From Synchiropus splendidus (lineage: Eukaryota > Chordata > Actinopteri > Syngnathiformes > Callionymidae), in assembly GCF_027744825.2 (NCBI RefSeq), contig NC_071334.1, positions 44,130,437 to 44,194,436 on the forward strand: DNA of 64,000 nt. Direction: 5' to 3'. Both the position numbers and the translations under genes were made by a program. Shown in pieces: positions 51,832-61,388 of the stretch (positions within the stretch are counted from its first letter, which is position 1; each line of letters starts with the position of its first letter). Under the pieces are notes generated by a model that saw only the letters and a list, made by a program, of their open reading frames with translations, was not told the DNA's origin and did not search any database.

Positions 51832-51981
51832 CTACCTCACTCCTTCCTGGCAATTTATTCTCTTTTCCTGTGCGTTCGTTCTCGAAAATGCATGTTCATT
51901 CTCCTCCAGAGCATCAAAAGACGGACTTGTTTGTAAGCAATTCCTCCGGCCAAGTGGGTCCAGCTCCACGTCACTCCAGGC
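51832..51981 (-). CDS. opn4x: opn4x coding exon 7 (cytoplasmic tail, part 2)
   Basis: Acceptor atatttcagcag. In phase 0 it gives AWSDVELDPLGRRNCLQTSP, then SFDALEENEHAFSR and TAG at 51834-51832. WSDVELDP is conserved in OPN4X tails. Two ambiguities: the acceptor may be the first cag (adding one Gln), and the TAG overlaps a consensus donor (gag then gtaggt) that could splice to 51764 and end as SLPSQKEAH. Confidence 0.8.
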   Translation of the reverse strand, partial: AWSDVELDPLGRRNCLQTSPSFDALEENEHAFSRTNAQEKRINCQEGVR

Positions 51982-54900
51982 CTGCTGAAATATTTATATT
52001 ACTAATTCTTACAAATGAAATTCATGTATTTTTCAATTATTTCTTTCCAATGAGATTTTGCCAGAGCTTTTGTCGGAGCTGAGCTCATGCAAGACTTATA
52101 AAAGCCTTGAAAATAATATTTTGTGCATTATATTCTTTGACATAAAATTTCATAAAAATCTGTATGTGGGTTGGAATCATGGGAAGTAGGGCTGCAACTA
52201 AGGATTATTTTCGTTTGTCCTTTAACTTGGGTCCTCTTCTCCGACTATGTTAAACCCGTGGGTAGAAACCTTGGTTTTAAAATGAACAGTGATTTTAAAT
52301 TTGACTCTCAGATCAGCGTGGTCGTCAAGTCGTGTTTCTTTTATCTCCGTGGGCTCTTTAAGGTGAAGACCATTTGATCCAGGCAGCACTTGGAAGCAGT
52401 GATTCATGCTTTTATCAGGTGCCGACTGGACTACTGCAACTGTCTCCTTGTAGGCGTTAACCAGGCGTCCCTGTCCCGTCTGCAGCTGGTCCAGAATGCT
52501 GCAGCTAGGTTCTTAACTGGGTCACGCAAAAGTGAGCACATCACCCCCATTTTAACTTCTCTCCACTGGCTGAATGTGATTTTTAGAATTGATTTTAATG
52601 TTCTTCTGTTCGTCTTTAAATTGTCTTGCCCCTCAGTACCTAGTGGAGCATTTAACCCCCTACGTTCCTTCACGTTTCTTGAGGTCAGCTGACCAGCTGC
52701 GCCTGGAGGTACCTAAAACTAAGCGGAAGATGAGAGGAGACCGGGCTTTCTCAGTCTGTGGCTCCTGACTATGGAATACCCTCCCTCCCCATGCTACACA
52801 GGCACCATCACTGTCCATTTTAAAATTCTTAAAACGCCCTTTTACTCTTTGGCTTTTATACAACCACACAGCTGATCTTTTTTGCAATTTTCAGTGTATC
52901 TGCCCTGTTTTCTTTTTGATGTATTTATTGTTTTTAATGTTTGTTTTATTCAGTTGTACAGCACTTAGTGAGAATGTATTGCTTTTTAAGTGCTTTATAA
53001 ATAAATATGGTATGGTAATCGACTAACCTAGGGATTACCTTTGTTTCTCTGTTCAACCTAAAGTTGCTTTAATCATCTCACTGATACTCAGACACCATGC
53101 ATTATTAAACTAGTATATTAAAATAATGACACATAATCCAGGAACATGTATTAACCCTGTGAAGCACAGTCCATGAAAGTTGACAGAGAGCTCCAGTTCT
53201 TTAAAACGGAGGTCTTCTTTGGTCCTTGAGAATATAAAATCATCAATATTCATACATGTATCTCATATAAAATATCTGATCAACATTCACATCATCTTAT
53301 TTGAATAATAATCTAAAACAATATGTTCAGTGTGGCTCCCCAGTTCAGTTCTGGTTATTATTAGGAGGCGGAGATAGACCGAGGACACTTCACTACATCT
53401 ACAACTAACAACAAGTTAGCTCCGTGCTAACCCACATGCTAGCTGTTAGCTTGAGGGTGTGTGGCGTCACAGACCAAACACGGAACACTCTGTCTACCAT
53501 GGTGTCCAAGGGGTTTGCTCATCCTTGAGATACGTTATCTTCACAAACAAAACAAAGCCACACTTTTCGACACTACGACCCGTCGCCGCCAGAGAGGTGG
53601 TGACGCCGAGCCTGGAGCACGCAGCGACGGTGGCCAGTTAGACTCAGAACTCAGTCAGGAACCAATTAAAGGAACAGAAATGAACATATGTTCATGATTC
53701 CAGAGAATGTGATAATTTGACACTGCTTCTCAATAACAACCAGTTCTTGACGACCATCCTGCGGCCCGTGTGTGTTCACATCATCAGCATCATAATGCGT
53801 TGACGCACACATTTTGACGTTGACAAAATTTTGCTGTTGACGTTATCGATGACGTCAACTCAACGTTGCAGTCCTAATGGGAAGTGAACATTTGTGACTG
53901 TCAAGTTGTAAAAGGGGTCATGATCTTGTGTTAAAAAAATCAAGTAAGTGGTTTCATATTCAAATTTTCAAATTGTAATGTAAATGTTCATTGAAACGCA
54001 AAACTCCAGCTGAAAATGGAGACCACAGCTGTTAGCAACAGCTGGCAACAGCAAGGAAGAACTTTCTCATTGGCCGAAAATGCAACAAGCATCAGGTCCG
54101 TTTACCAAACCCTAATAAGGCGCAGAAACCTAGGATGCTAACAGCCCGAGCTTGCAGTATCTGAGCAAGCTAGCAAGCAAGAATTTGCTAACCCACTACC
54201 AGTGGCAGCATGTCCGAGTTTTGTGAAGGCTGTCTGTGGTCAAACAAGCTCTCAGCCTCCGAATCCTCTGCGAGAATGTGCAACTCACTGTGTCTGTTGT
54301 GGGCAGAGAAGAAACTCTGTGGAACTTGGTTTTGGAACCAGAAGACTGTTGACTCAGCATCAGGCCTCTGAAAGAGCCTTCAACATGTGACACAGCAATG
54401 CAGTTTCTCTTTGGTGGCTGCGCCAGGAAGTGGAGACAGGGGACCTTTTCAGCCAGTGTTTGTCTGTAACAAGAAAAGCGCTGAACATATCACCCAAAAC
54501 AAGCACTTGGAGACTTTTCTCACCTGTAATTGGAGTGAATGATGGCGTAGATGAAGGGGTTGTAGATGGCTGAGGCTTTGGCTATGACAGCTGGGACTGC
54601 TTTGGAGTATGGGTTGAGGGCACTTCCATACCTGGGGAAAAAATGTTTGTTTTTGAGAAGATTTTTGGCAAATATATTGAACACTTACCCAGCCCAGGCT
54701 ATGAGGGTGACAAATGCATACGGTGACCAGGAAAGCAGGAAGACGATAATGACCACGAAGGCAATCTTGGCCAACTTCCATTCTGTCTTGATGGACTGCT
54801 GTTGTATCAGCGTGGACTTCCGCACCTGGCTTCCTAGCTTTTCCACGTCCCTGTCAATATTAAGGGTTTGAAAGAAGAGAGAGAAATGTCACAGGCAAAC

Positions 54901-57900
54901 GCTCCCCTTTCACACATCCTCACAAAGAGAAAATAACTTGATCATATCAGACGGTGGCCTTGAGCTCATCGATGTAGCCCTCTGCTTGGATGAGCTAATG
55001 GCCAAAGATGACTGTCCTTCTATCATGCTTCTGCTCATTTTCATGTTCCATCCATGCAGTACGTAAGGGTTGGGGGTTTTTCAGTGTCTTGGCAGTGTCT
55101 TACCTGCTGGCCTGTCGAATGACCAGGAACATGCAGAGATAGCAGTAGGAGATGATGGCCAGAGGGATGAAGAAGACGAAGCAGCACAGCATCAGTGTGT
55201 AACTTTTGTTGGAGGGTGTCGATGACACATAGTCCCACGTGCATGAGGTCATCAGCCCCTCTGGTATGTATGAGCCTGGAGATGAGAGAAAAGATCCAGG
55301 ATTGATGTTGCTTAAAGGGGAAGGATTACACGGGGACTCGTGAATATTCATACTTACTCCATCCTAAAAGTGGAGCCAGGCTCCACGCCAGTGAGTAGAG
55401 CCAAACTAGGGAGATAATAAGGAGGGTTCGTCTCCTGGACGACCACTGAATGGCCTGCAAGGGTTTGCTGATGACGATGTAGCGATCGACCGAAATGGCC
55501 AGAAGGTTTATCATGGAGGTGATTCCGAATAGAGCGCCACAAAAGGCATAAATCTTACAACCCGTTTCCCCAAAAATCCATCCTTTATACAGGGAGTTCA
55601 CAAAGAAGATGGGCGACTGTGTGATGGCCATCAAGAAGTCGCTGACCGCCAGGTTTATGATGAATATATTGGGAGGAGTCTGGAGCCGCTTGTTGCTGCA
55701 ACACATGGACAAAAGAGACATGCAGATTAAAATACAGGAGACAAAGAACTGAGGTCACGCTGAGCCAAAAATGTTCACCAAAAGCAGCCTGGAAGCAGAT
55801 GGTATCAGTCATGGGATCAACAGGAGGCAGCCGCATCATATGCTCGCACCCTAGAGGTGAAGTGAAGCCTGTTGTATGTCACATCATGAGAATCATCATC
55901 TTCTCAGCAGATAAACAGGTCACCGGGGACCGGCTGGTCCAGCTGCATGACCACTTTGACGGCCAGCTCAGTTGCTCAGAGGGAACTGCCCAAAGGGATT
56001 GGTGAAGTAGTCAGTCTGTCTGTCTTTAGCCCCTTAAATCAGGGGTTGGCAACCCGCGACTCTTTCATCCTTATGTTGCGGCTCTGGGCTTGGGGAAATA
56101 TGGGGCCTATAAATATGGCCTCTAAAGTCGGACATGTGAGCTGCGGACTTGATCCCGCCTGATGAGCTGCACCTTGTCTCAGGAAGCTCTCCAAGGGGGG
56201 TGAGCATCTTGCCTCGGGCGACTCGGCGCTAGATGCAGAAAACTATTGTACAGTGCGACTCACATGATGAATGCAGAGCAGTAAAGCGTCCGATCACTGT
56301 CTGTGCGGACAACATCATTTAAGAAGAACTTTTCAAACTCTGACAAAAACTGTGGAGGAGCACAGCACAGCCGTCCAGTGCTGGCGATGTGGTGCAGGTG
56401 TATCATAACTTTTTAATTCATTTGAGACTTATTTACTTCTTTAGTAAGAGTTCAAAATGTGTTCATTTAATAAAAAATGAAATTTTAAATTATAATAATC
56501 TCAAAAAAAAATTAATTGCAGTTTAATGGTATAAGAATATTTGCCACAACAAGCCACATTTTTCAAAATATTCAAAATTTATTTTGCATGAGTTTGACAA
56601 TAGCACAATAAATCACGATATTCAAGTTTTTATATCACCTTATTTAAACTAAAGCTCTTTGAATGTCTCAATAATATTTGTATAAGAATTTCAATTTTAT
56701 AAGAATTTCAAGTACATTCAGAGTAGTGGAAACCCTGGCCATTGTGTAGTGAAAAACAAACAAAGCTGTTTGCTTTGGTTCAGGGATTCCTCCATGTTTG
56801 TTGTTGTTGTTATCATCCTAGCTGCGAAGTGTCTTGTGCATCAGTGTGATCAGTGGACCAGGAACTCCTGCACTTACAAAGGTTAACTGTTGTCTGGAGA
56901 GCTTTTTTTTTTTTTTTTTTGCGACTCCCTGTGTTGTCTTTTCCATGGAAAACCGTGTCGAAATGGCTCTTTGAGAGTTAAGGGTTGCCGACCCCTGCCT
57001 TAAATGATTCATTTGTTCTTCTTTCATTGGCCTTGTGTGTTGGTCAGATTGTTTTTGTATGGGAGTGGGTGTTTGGTTTGAGGAAACACAGTGACTGATT
57101 GTTGAAAATACTACAGAGATTTGTTTCCCATGAGGTCAGGAGTGAACGCACATATCATGTCAGGACCACTGTGGCATTTTACACACTCTCTCACACCACA
57201 TTGTGCGAAATAATTCTCAAAGTGAGCTTCAAGTCTTGCTCGCATGCAGCACAGTTACACGGGTGATTTGACATTTCCTAGATTAATTGTGTTCGGTGAC
57301 CTTGAGGTGAACTGGTGACCCACTTGGAGGGAAACTTCTCCCAATGTCAGCTGAGGTGAACACATTAAAACAAACAAAATCCACTCTGCATGATGACATC
57401 CGGTGTTCCGGCACACAAGAAAGTACTCGACAACAACAAGCCTCTGTATTCTCTAAGCTGCACTTAGCCTACGAAAATAAGTTGGTCCATCAAATTCCCT
57501 CATCTTTCCTACTATTTGTTGCTGGGTGTAAGGGAAGGTAGAAGATCTTTTTTCCCGTTTCGTTTTAACCAACCCATTCAAAGTCATTGGAGAGAGAAGT
57601 GTCGCTCAAGGGCATACAGGAAGTGTGGGGTAAGGACATTTGTCCCACCTCTCCAGCTGCAGCTCAGCTCTGGAGGCGTGGCACAAATTTAAACCGCAGC
57701 TTGATCAAACTGTTTCAAGGTCACCAACCGGTAAGACGTTGGCAGAACGATGCCAACCACTGAATCCAAATAAGATCTCTACATTCTCCACAAAAGGCGT
57801 TGAACTTCATCCCTACCTTGTTTGAAAATGCAAGTGACTGAGAACAAGCGAACCACGCTGACATCATGATAAAATAGCTCACTTCTCTGCAAGCCCTCTT

Positions 57901-59473
57901 CTGCACAGCCTCTTCAACAAATCCCATCCATCACGACCAGAAAAAGTAATATTGACAATCGCACCCCGCAGTGTGTGGTCCAGCACCACAGACCTATCTC
58001 CCGTATGTGGCCCGATGCCTGCATTTTCATGGCCCGTTTCATGTCAGACTATAACTGTAACTAATATGTCCTATTTGTTGTTATGTCTCCTTTAGTCACC
58101 ACCACCACTTCAGCAGTAAATATAGCATGATCCTGTTTTAAGACATTTTTCTTCTTTTCATTGGCCATTTTTGTGTTTGTCTTGTTCCTCAAAACACATT
58201 GAATACAATACTGAACATATATTTCAAAATAAAATGCCTTTTCATCTTGAACGACTGGTCCACACTTGAGTTATATTCAAATGAAATGCATATAAAATGA
58301 AATATTTCAATAGTTTCCATGGCACATTTATACTCCTTACATATTATCTATTAAATTTCCTCTTCTTAAGTTCATTTGCCCTTGTTACTGATGTATGTAT
58401 TTTGGATTATTTGGTGAGTATTTTGGTTAGGAAGTTTTATTGACCACCTCTGTATTATTTGGTTTCACTCTGCTGGCAACCCATTGATTCAATGCACTGA
58501 CGTTTGAACAACGTCATGCCTCGACTCAGTGGCAGCTGATTGACCGTAGCTGTATTTGACATTAATATAATAATCACGCAATCGGACAAAGCCGCATTAA
58601 TCAGGAGACAACATGTTCTTACGGTTCTAAACACACAGATACAAGTGTTTATATATGAAGTGGGCAGAGCCACTGCAACTGTAGGAAATGTGTTTTGCCA
58701 GCTGGGATGGGAATCAGTACAAGTAAGTTTGTGGTCCTTGTCATGAGTGAAGGAAAGTCCAACCTTCAACCTTAGGGTTAGTAACCCTAACCCTAACAAG
58801 ACACGGCATCACAGTGTCTTGGTCGCCCAGAGGAGGCAAGGACTAGAACCATGGTGCTGAATTTAATGAGGTTTATGCAGAGTGAAACTTGCCCCAACTG
58901 CATATGTTGACGCAGAACTGACAGAATAAAGGAAACTGAATATTTGTATCACTGAAGACCAAACTTACTTTGCCACTTCAGCCAACTGAGTGATTTGATT
59001 TATACGATAAGTTCAAGAGTATTTTAAAGTTGTACTTCATTAACCATCCTCACAATAAATGCATGAACTTTGGAGGTGGCTCAGGTCAGGAGACCTGGAA
59101 ACCGGATTGAAGACCAGGTGGAGGATTATACAACCACACTGGCCTTTAAAGGTCTCATGATCCTTCTGTTAGAAATAACAAATGTGCTGAAGTGGAAGCT
59201 CTGCACTCCCTGAGGAACTCATTGCAGCAGAGAAGTCTATGAACAAGAAAATGAGTCTAGTTTGACCATTTTGATGCATGTGTTCATCCCTTCATGCACA
59301 AATGCAGCGGCAAGGCAGGGCAGTAGAAAGCTTACCTACCAGAAAAACGCATACATGACCAGGGCGTTCCCGGAAACACCAACGGCTCCGATGACCAGGA
59401 CGAAGAAGGCCACGATGTAGTGAACATGATCTGGGACGTCCACCCGTCGATAGAATCCACGATCCAGGTCCAT
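51832..59473 (-). CDS. opn4x: melanopsin, x-type (opn4x), 7 coding exons
   Basis: Light-sensitive Gq-type GPCR with retinal chromophore, in plasma or photoreceptive membrane. Exons: 59473-59340, 55695-55358, 55275-55104, 54850-54689, 54631-54524, 54463-54289, 51981-51832; 412 aa plus stop, all junctions GT-AG and phase-compatible. Visible: VDVPDHVHY just before TM1; C91-C169 disulfide pair; Tyr94 at the rhodopsin Glu113 counterion position and Glu163 at the Glu181 position; DRY at 115-117; SWSPYA in TM6; Schiff-base Lys287 in AVIAKASAIYNPFIY; NPxxY at 293-297. The tail has a Ser/Thr cluster (SGSKTKFHRVSS) then WSDVELDP, characteristic of OPN4X. OPN4X rather than OPN4M is favoured by this tail, by VDVPDHVHYIVAFFVLVIG in TM1 and by the pdlim5 neighbour (OPN4M sits beside LDB3). 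It is shorter than many melanopsins (about 480-590 aa) and has a brief N-terminus. The teleost a or b copy is not assigned. Confidence 0.93.
52187..53876. mobile_element. hAT nonautonomous element, copy 2, split by a LINE insertion
   Basis: It starts tagggctgcaactaaggatt and ends in gttgcagtccta, flanked by a perfect 8-bp duplication atgggaag (52179-52186 and 53877-53884). Its interior from about 53019 aligns with copy 1 (tagctccgtgctaacccaca is shared), while 52217-53018 is foreign. Confidence 0.9.
52217..53018 (+). mobile_element. L2-like LINE 3' fragment (reverse transcriptase remnant)
   Basis: It encodes the C-terminal end of a LINE reverse transcriptase (HAFIRCRLDYCNCLLVGV, then LVQNAAARFLTGSRK and ITPILTSLHWL). 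An in-frame stop and frame breaks mark it as dead. It ends with the L2-style 3' tail (gtacagcacttagtgagaat, then aagtgctttataaataaata). 5'-truncated. Confidence 0.8.
54289..54463 (-). CDS. opn4x: opn4x coding exon 6 (cytoplasmic tail, part 1)
   Basis: 175 nt, acceptor ttttcttgttacag, phase 2 in and phase 0 out. It encodes QTLAEKVPCLHFLAQPPK and later QQSSGSKTKFHRVSSLPTTD. PCL is the usual post-helix-8 motif, and the Ser/Thr-rich part is a likely phosphorylation region. The frame runs past the donor (gtgagt at 54288) to a TAG, so intron retention would give another tail. The spliced version joins to WSDVELDP, which matches the family. Confidence 0.85.
54524..54631 (-). CDS. opn4x: opn4x coding exon 5 (TM7, retinal lysine)
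   Basis: 108 nt, acceptor ttttttccccag, donor gtgaga. It encodes YGSALNPYSKAVPAVIAKAS, then AIYNPFIYAIIHSNYR. Lys287 is the chromophore attachment site; NPFIY is the NPxxY motif. Confidence 0.96.
54689..54850 (-). CDS. opn4x: opn4x coding exon 4 (intracellular loop 3, TM6)
   Basis: 162 nt, acceptor taatattgacag, donor gtaagt. It encodes DVEKLGSQVRKSTLIQQQ, then KLAKIAFVVII and LLSWSPYAFVTLIAWAG. The long basic third loop is typical of Gq-coupled opsins. Confidence 0.95.
55104..55275 (-). CDS. opn4x: opn4x coding exon 3 (extracellular loop 2, TM5)
   Basis: 172 nt, acceptor ctctcatctccag, donor gtaaga. It encodes SYIPEGLMTSCTWDYVSS and LMLCCFVFFIPLAIISYCYL. Glu163 and the disulfide Cys169 lie here. 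Confidence 0.95.
55358..55695 (-). CDS. opn4x: opn4x coding exon 2 (TM2-TM4)
   Basis: 338 nt, acceptor catgtgttgcag, donor gtaagt. It encodes CNKRLQTPPNIFIINLAVSD, then GETGCKIYAFCGALFG, SVDRYIVISKPLQ and SLAWSLAPLLGW. It contains the TM3 cysteine, the Tyr counterion site and the DRY box. Confidence 0.96.
56040..56997. mobile_element. hAT nonautonomous element (ggggttggcaaccc ends)
   Basis: 958 bp. Left end caggggttggcaacccgcga; right end complement caggggtcggcaaccc. Perfect 8-bp duplication ccttaaat at 56032-56039 and 56998-57005. No transposase open frame. Confidence 0.9.
58771..58797. repeat. short interstitial telomere-like repeat, inverted
   Basis: The sequence cttagggttagtaaccctaa, followed by ccctaac, contains TTAGGG on one side and CCCTAA twice on the other. 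It is too short to infer a fusion or telomeric origin. Confidence 0.5.
59340..59473 (-). CDS. opn4x: opn4x coding exon 1 (N-terminus, TM1)
   Basis: ATG at 59473 (context cagaaATGg), donor gtaggt, phase 2 out. It encodes MDLDRGFYRRVDVPDHVHY, then TM1 to YAFF. Only 10 residues precede VDVPDH and no N-glycosylation sequon is present. The frame is open upstream for about 25 codons to a TGA without another Met. So either translation starts here, or an acceptor (ctcaacag near 59510) joins an unseen upstream exon. Confidence 0.85.
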
Positions 59474-60681
59474 TTCTGAAACAGCCGTGTACACATCAGC
59501 ATCCAAAGAGATCTGTTGAGGACATTTCCTTGAAACCGCTCATCTGATCCGTCCCCCTCCCTCCTCCAGCGAATGCTCCCTCTATGATCAGCAGACAGTC
59601 GCGTTATTCTTTCATATTTGTATCTTATTCAGACCGCGCCTGAGGTCAGGTCCTACTTCTTTGGCTGAGAGTTTGAACTTGAACCAGTTTATTTGAGTTT
59701 TGCGTTCTGTGTCTCCCATGACTTCTTTACAAATGTTTTCTGCTTAGTACAATATATATCTGGCTAGTGTTATGGGTACATTTTCTTGCTTTCATTTTCT
59801 CATACAGCCTTCATGTGTGTCTTTGGAAGGATAGGAAATCCCCACATTTCCTCTCAGTGAACTGTTTTCAGCGATGTTTAAACAGGAAATTCTGGGTTTT
59901 GGGAGATGAGACACAACAGACCCCTTGAAGTCAGCGTCATAACTGCTTTCGTAGATCTCAATTTTTTTTCGTATCCGGCCTGGTGTCAGAGGTGGTTTTA
60001 GAGGTGTCAATCTTGTTGCTATTGAGATCAATGAAGTCGCTATTATAAAACTGCCACCACAGCTTTTGCTCATATGTGGAATTTTTAAACATGAAGAAAT
60101 CATTTCATACAATGTATATTAATATTTCACCAAATACGTGCAGAAGGTCATCAATGATTCATGTCCTACAAGAACACGACAGAGAGACGTTTTACTGTTC
60201 TACAGACGCTGTGGATATGAGGGAAAGATAATTTCACATTTGGCATAAAAACCCAGCTACTCTGTAAATACGCTTCTCTCATTTATAAAATGTATAATTT
60301 CAAGCATATCACTCACTTCTCAAATGAAATCCTCCTCAGTCTTTCCAGTTAATCTTAAATGTTTGATAATGGATTCTCACGATTCATGTAATGCTTCGAT
60401 CAGAATGATGACTTTTAATCAGGTCATGAGATGAAAAACGGAGAACGTATTCAAATATAGAATTCCGTGTATTGAACTGACTTTCATGAACACCAAAATG
60501 GGAAAGACTAAAAATCAAATAAAAAATAAAGGGAAAGCGCTTCCTGACAACACAACCCATTGTCTGCTTCTGACCTGTTTAATACGAGAATCTTTGGCGA
60601 TACAACACCACACTCTGCAACACACACAAGTCATGTGTCGCTCTTCAGTAGATGGATTGTGGAGCAGGCTGTGATTTAGAC

Positions 60682-61388
60682 CAGGGGTTCTTAACCTCCT
60701 GCTCTAAATCTTGGGGCCCACCTTTCCCAGAACAAATCACCCCAGGACCCATTCAATAGAACTGATTCATTACTCTTGATTTCATTTGTGACCAACAACC
60801 ATATTTAATCTACTTACACATAAACAAACCATAATTATTGCAAATATATTTGTCATAGCGAGGTTCCAGGAGCAGAACCAGGTGCAAGTCATATTCATCA
60901 ATTTTACTAAAGAAAAAAAAAACAAAAAAAAAATACACTTGATGCAAACTGTTGAGAAAAATGGAAACAGAAAAAATCTGAATAAAATAAATACAATGTC
61001 TAAATATCATAAAATAAAAAATATATATTTTATTTAAACTCCAAAGAAGATATCAGTAAAGTGTCGATGGAAATATCGCCATAAAATGTTCCAGTTAAAT
61101 TTCAAAACTGCTTCAACAGGTGCTTTCATGAACAGTTTTTACTGTTGGGGGTGACATCACTTTCTTTATAATTTTTTTTCTTTTCATGAACTTGTTGTTA
61201 ACTGTTGTTAGCTCTCACAGATTTGCAGCTGTCAAGTCAATTCAGTGACTCACTACTGCCACTATATGTGACTAATGGATTAAAACTGAGCGTCTCGCAG
61301 CCCTCGCAGCCCAAAAGTGTTTTGGCGGCCCTCAATGTGGCGCTCGCGGCCCAACCATGGGCCCCGGCCCTATGGTTAAGAATCACTA
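60682..61388. mobile_element. hAT/Charlie-like nonautonomous element
   Basis: Left end caggggttcttaacctcctg; right end complement agtgattcttaacc; 707 bp. Flanks atttagac and gtttagat match at 6 of 8 positions, consistent with a decayed 8-bp duplication. No coding capacity. Confidence 0.75.

Larger units (their letters stand above)
51982..54288 (-). other. opn4x: opn4x last intron, enlarged by a nested transposon
   Basis: 2.3 kb, of which 1.7 kb is the hAT element with a LINE inside it. The rest is plain intronic sequence. Confidence 0.8.
55696..59339 (-). other. opn4x: opn4x first intron, 3.6 kb
   Basis: It contains a hAT element (56040-56997) and a short telomere-like patch (58771-58797); nothing else recognised. 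Confidence 0.75.

Noticed and set aside
54196..54288. Continuation of the opn4x tail frame past the exon 6 donor to TAG.
   Set aside because: The family-conserved WSDVELDP segment is found in a separate phase-compatible exon (51981), so the continuation is more likely intron, though retention cannot be excluded.
58771..58797. Interstitial telomere sequence as a possible chromosome-fusion scar.
   Set aside because: Only about three units in mixed orientation, too short to distinguish from chance.
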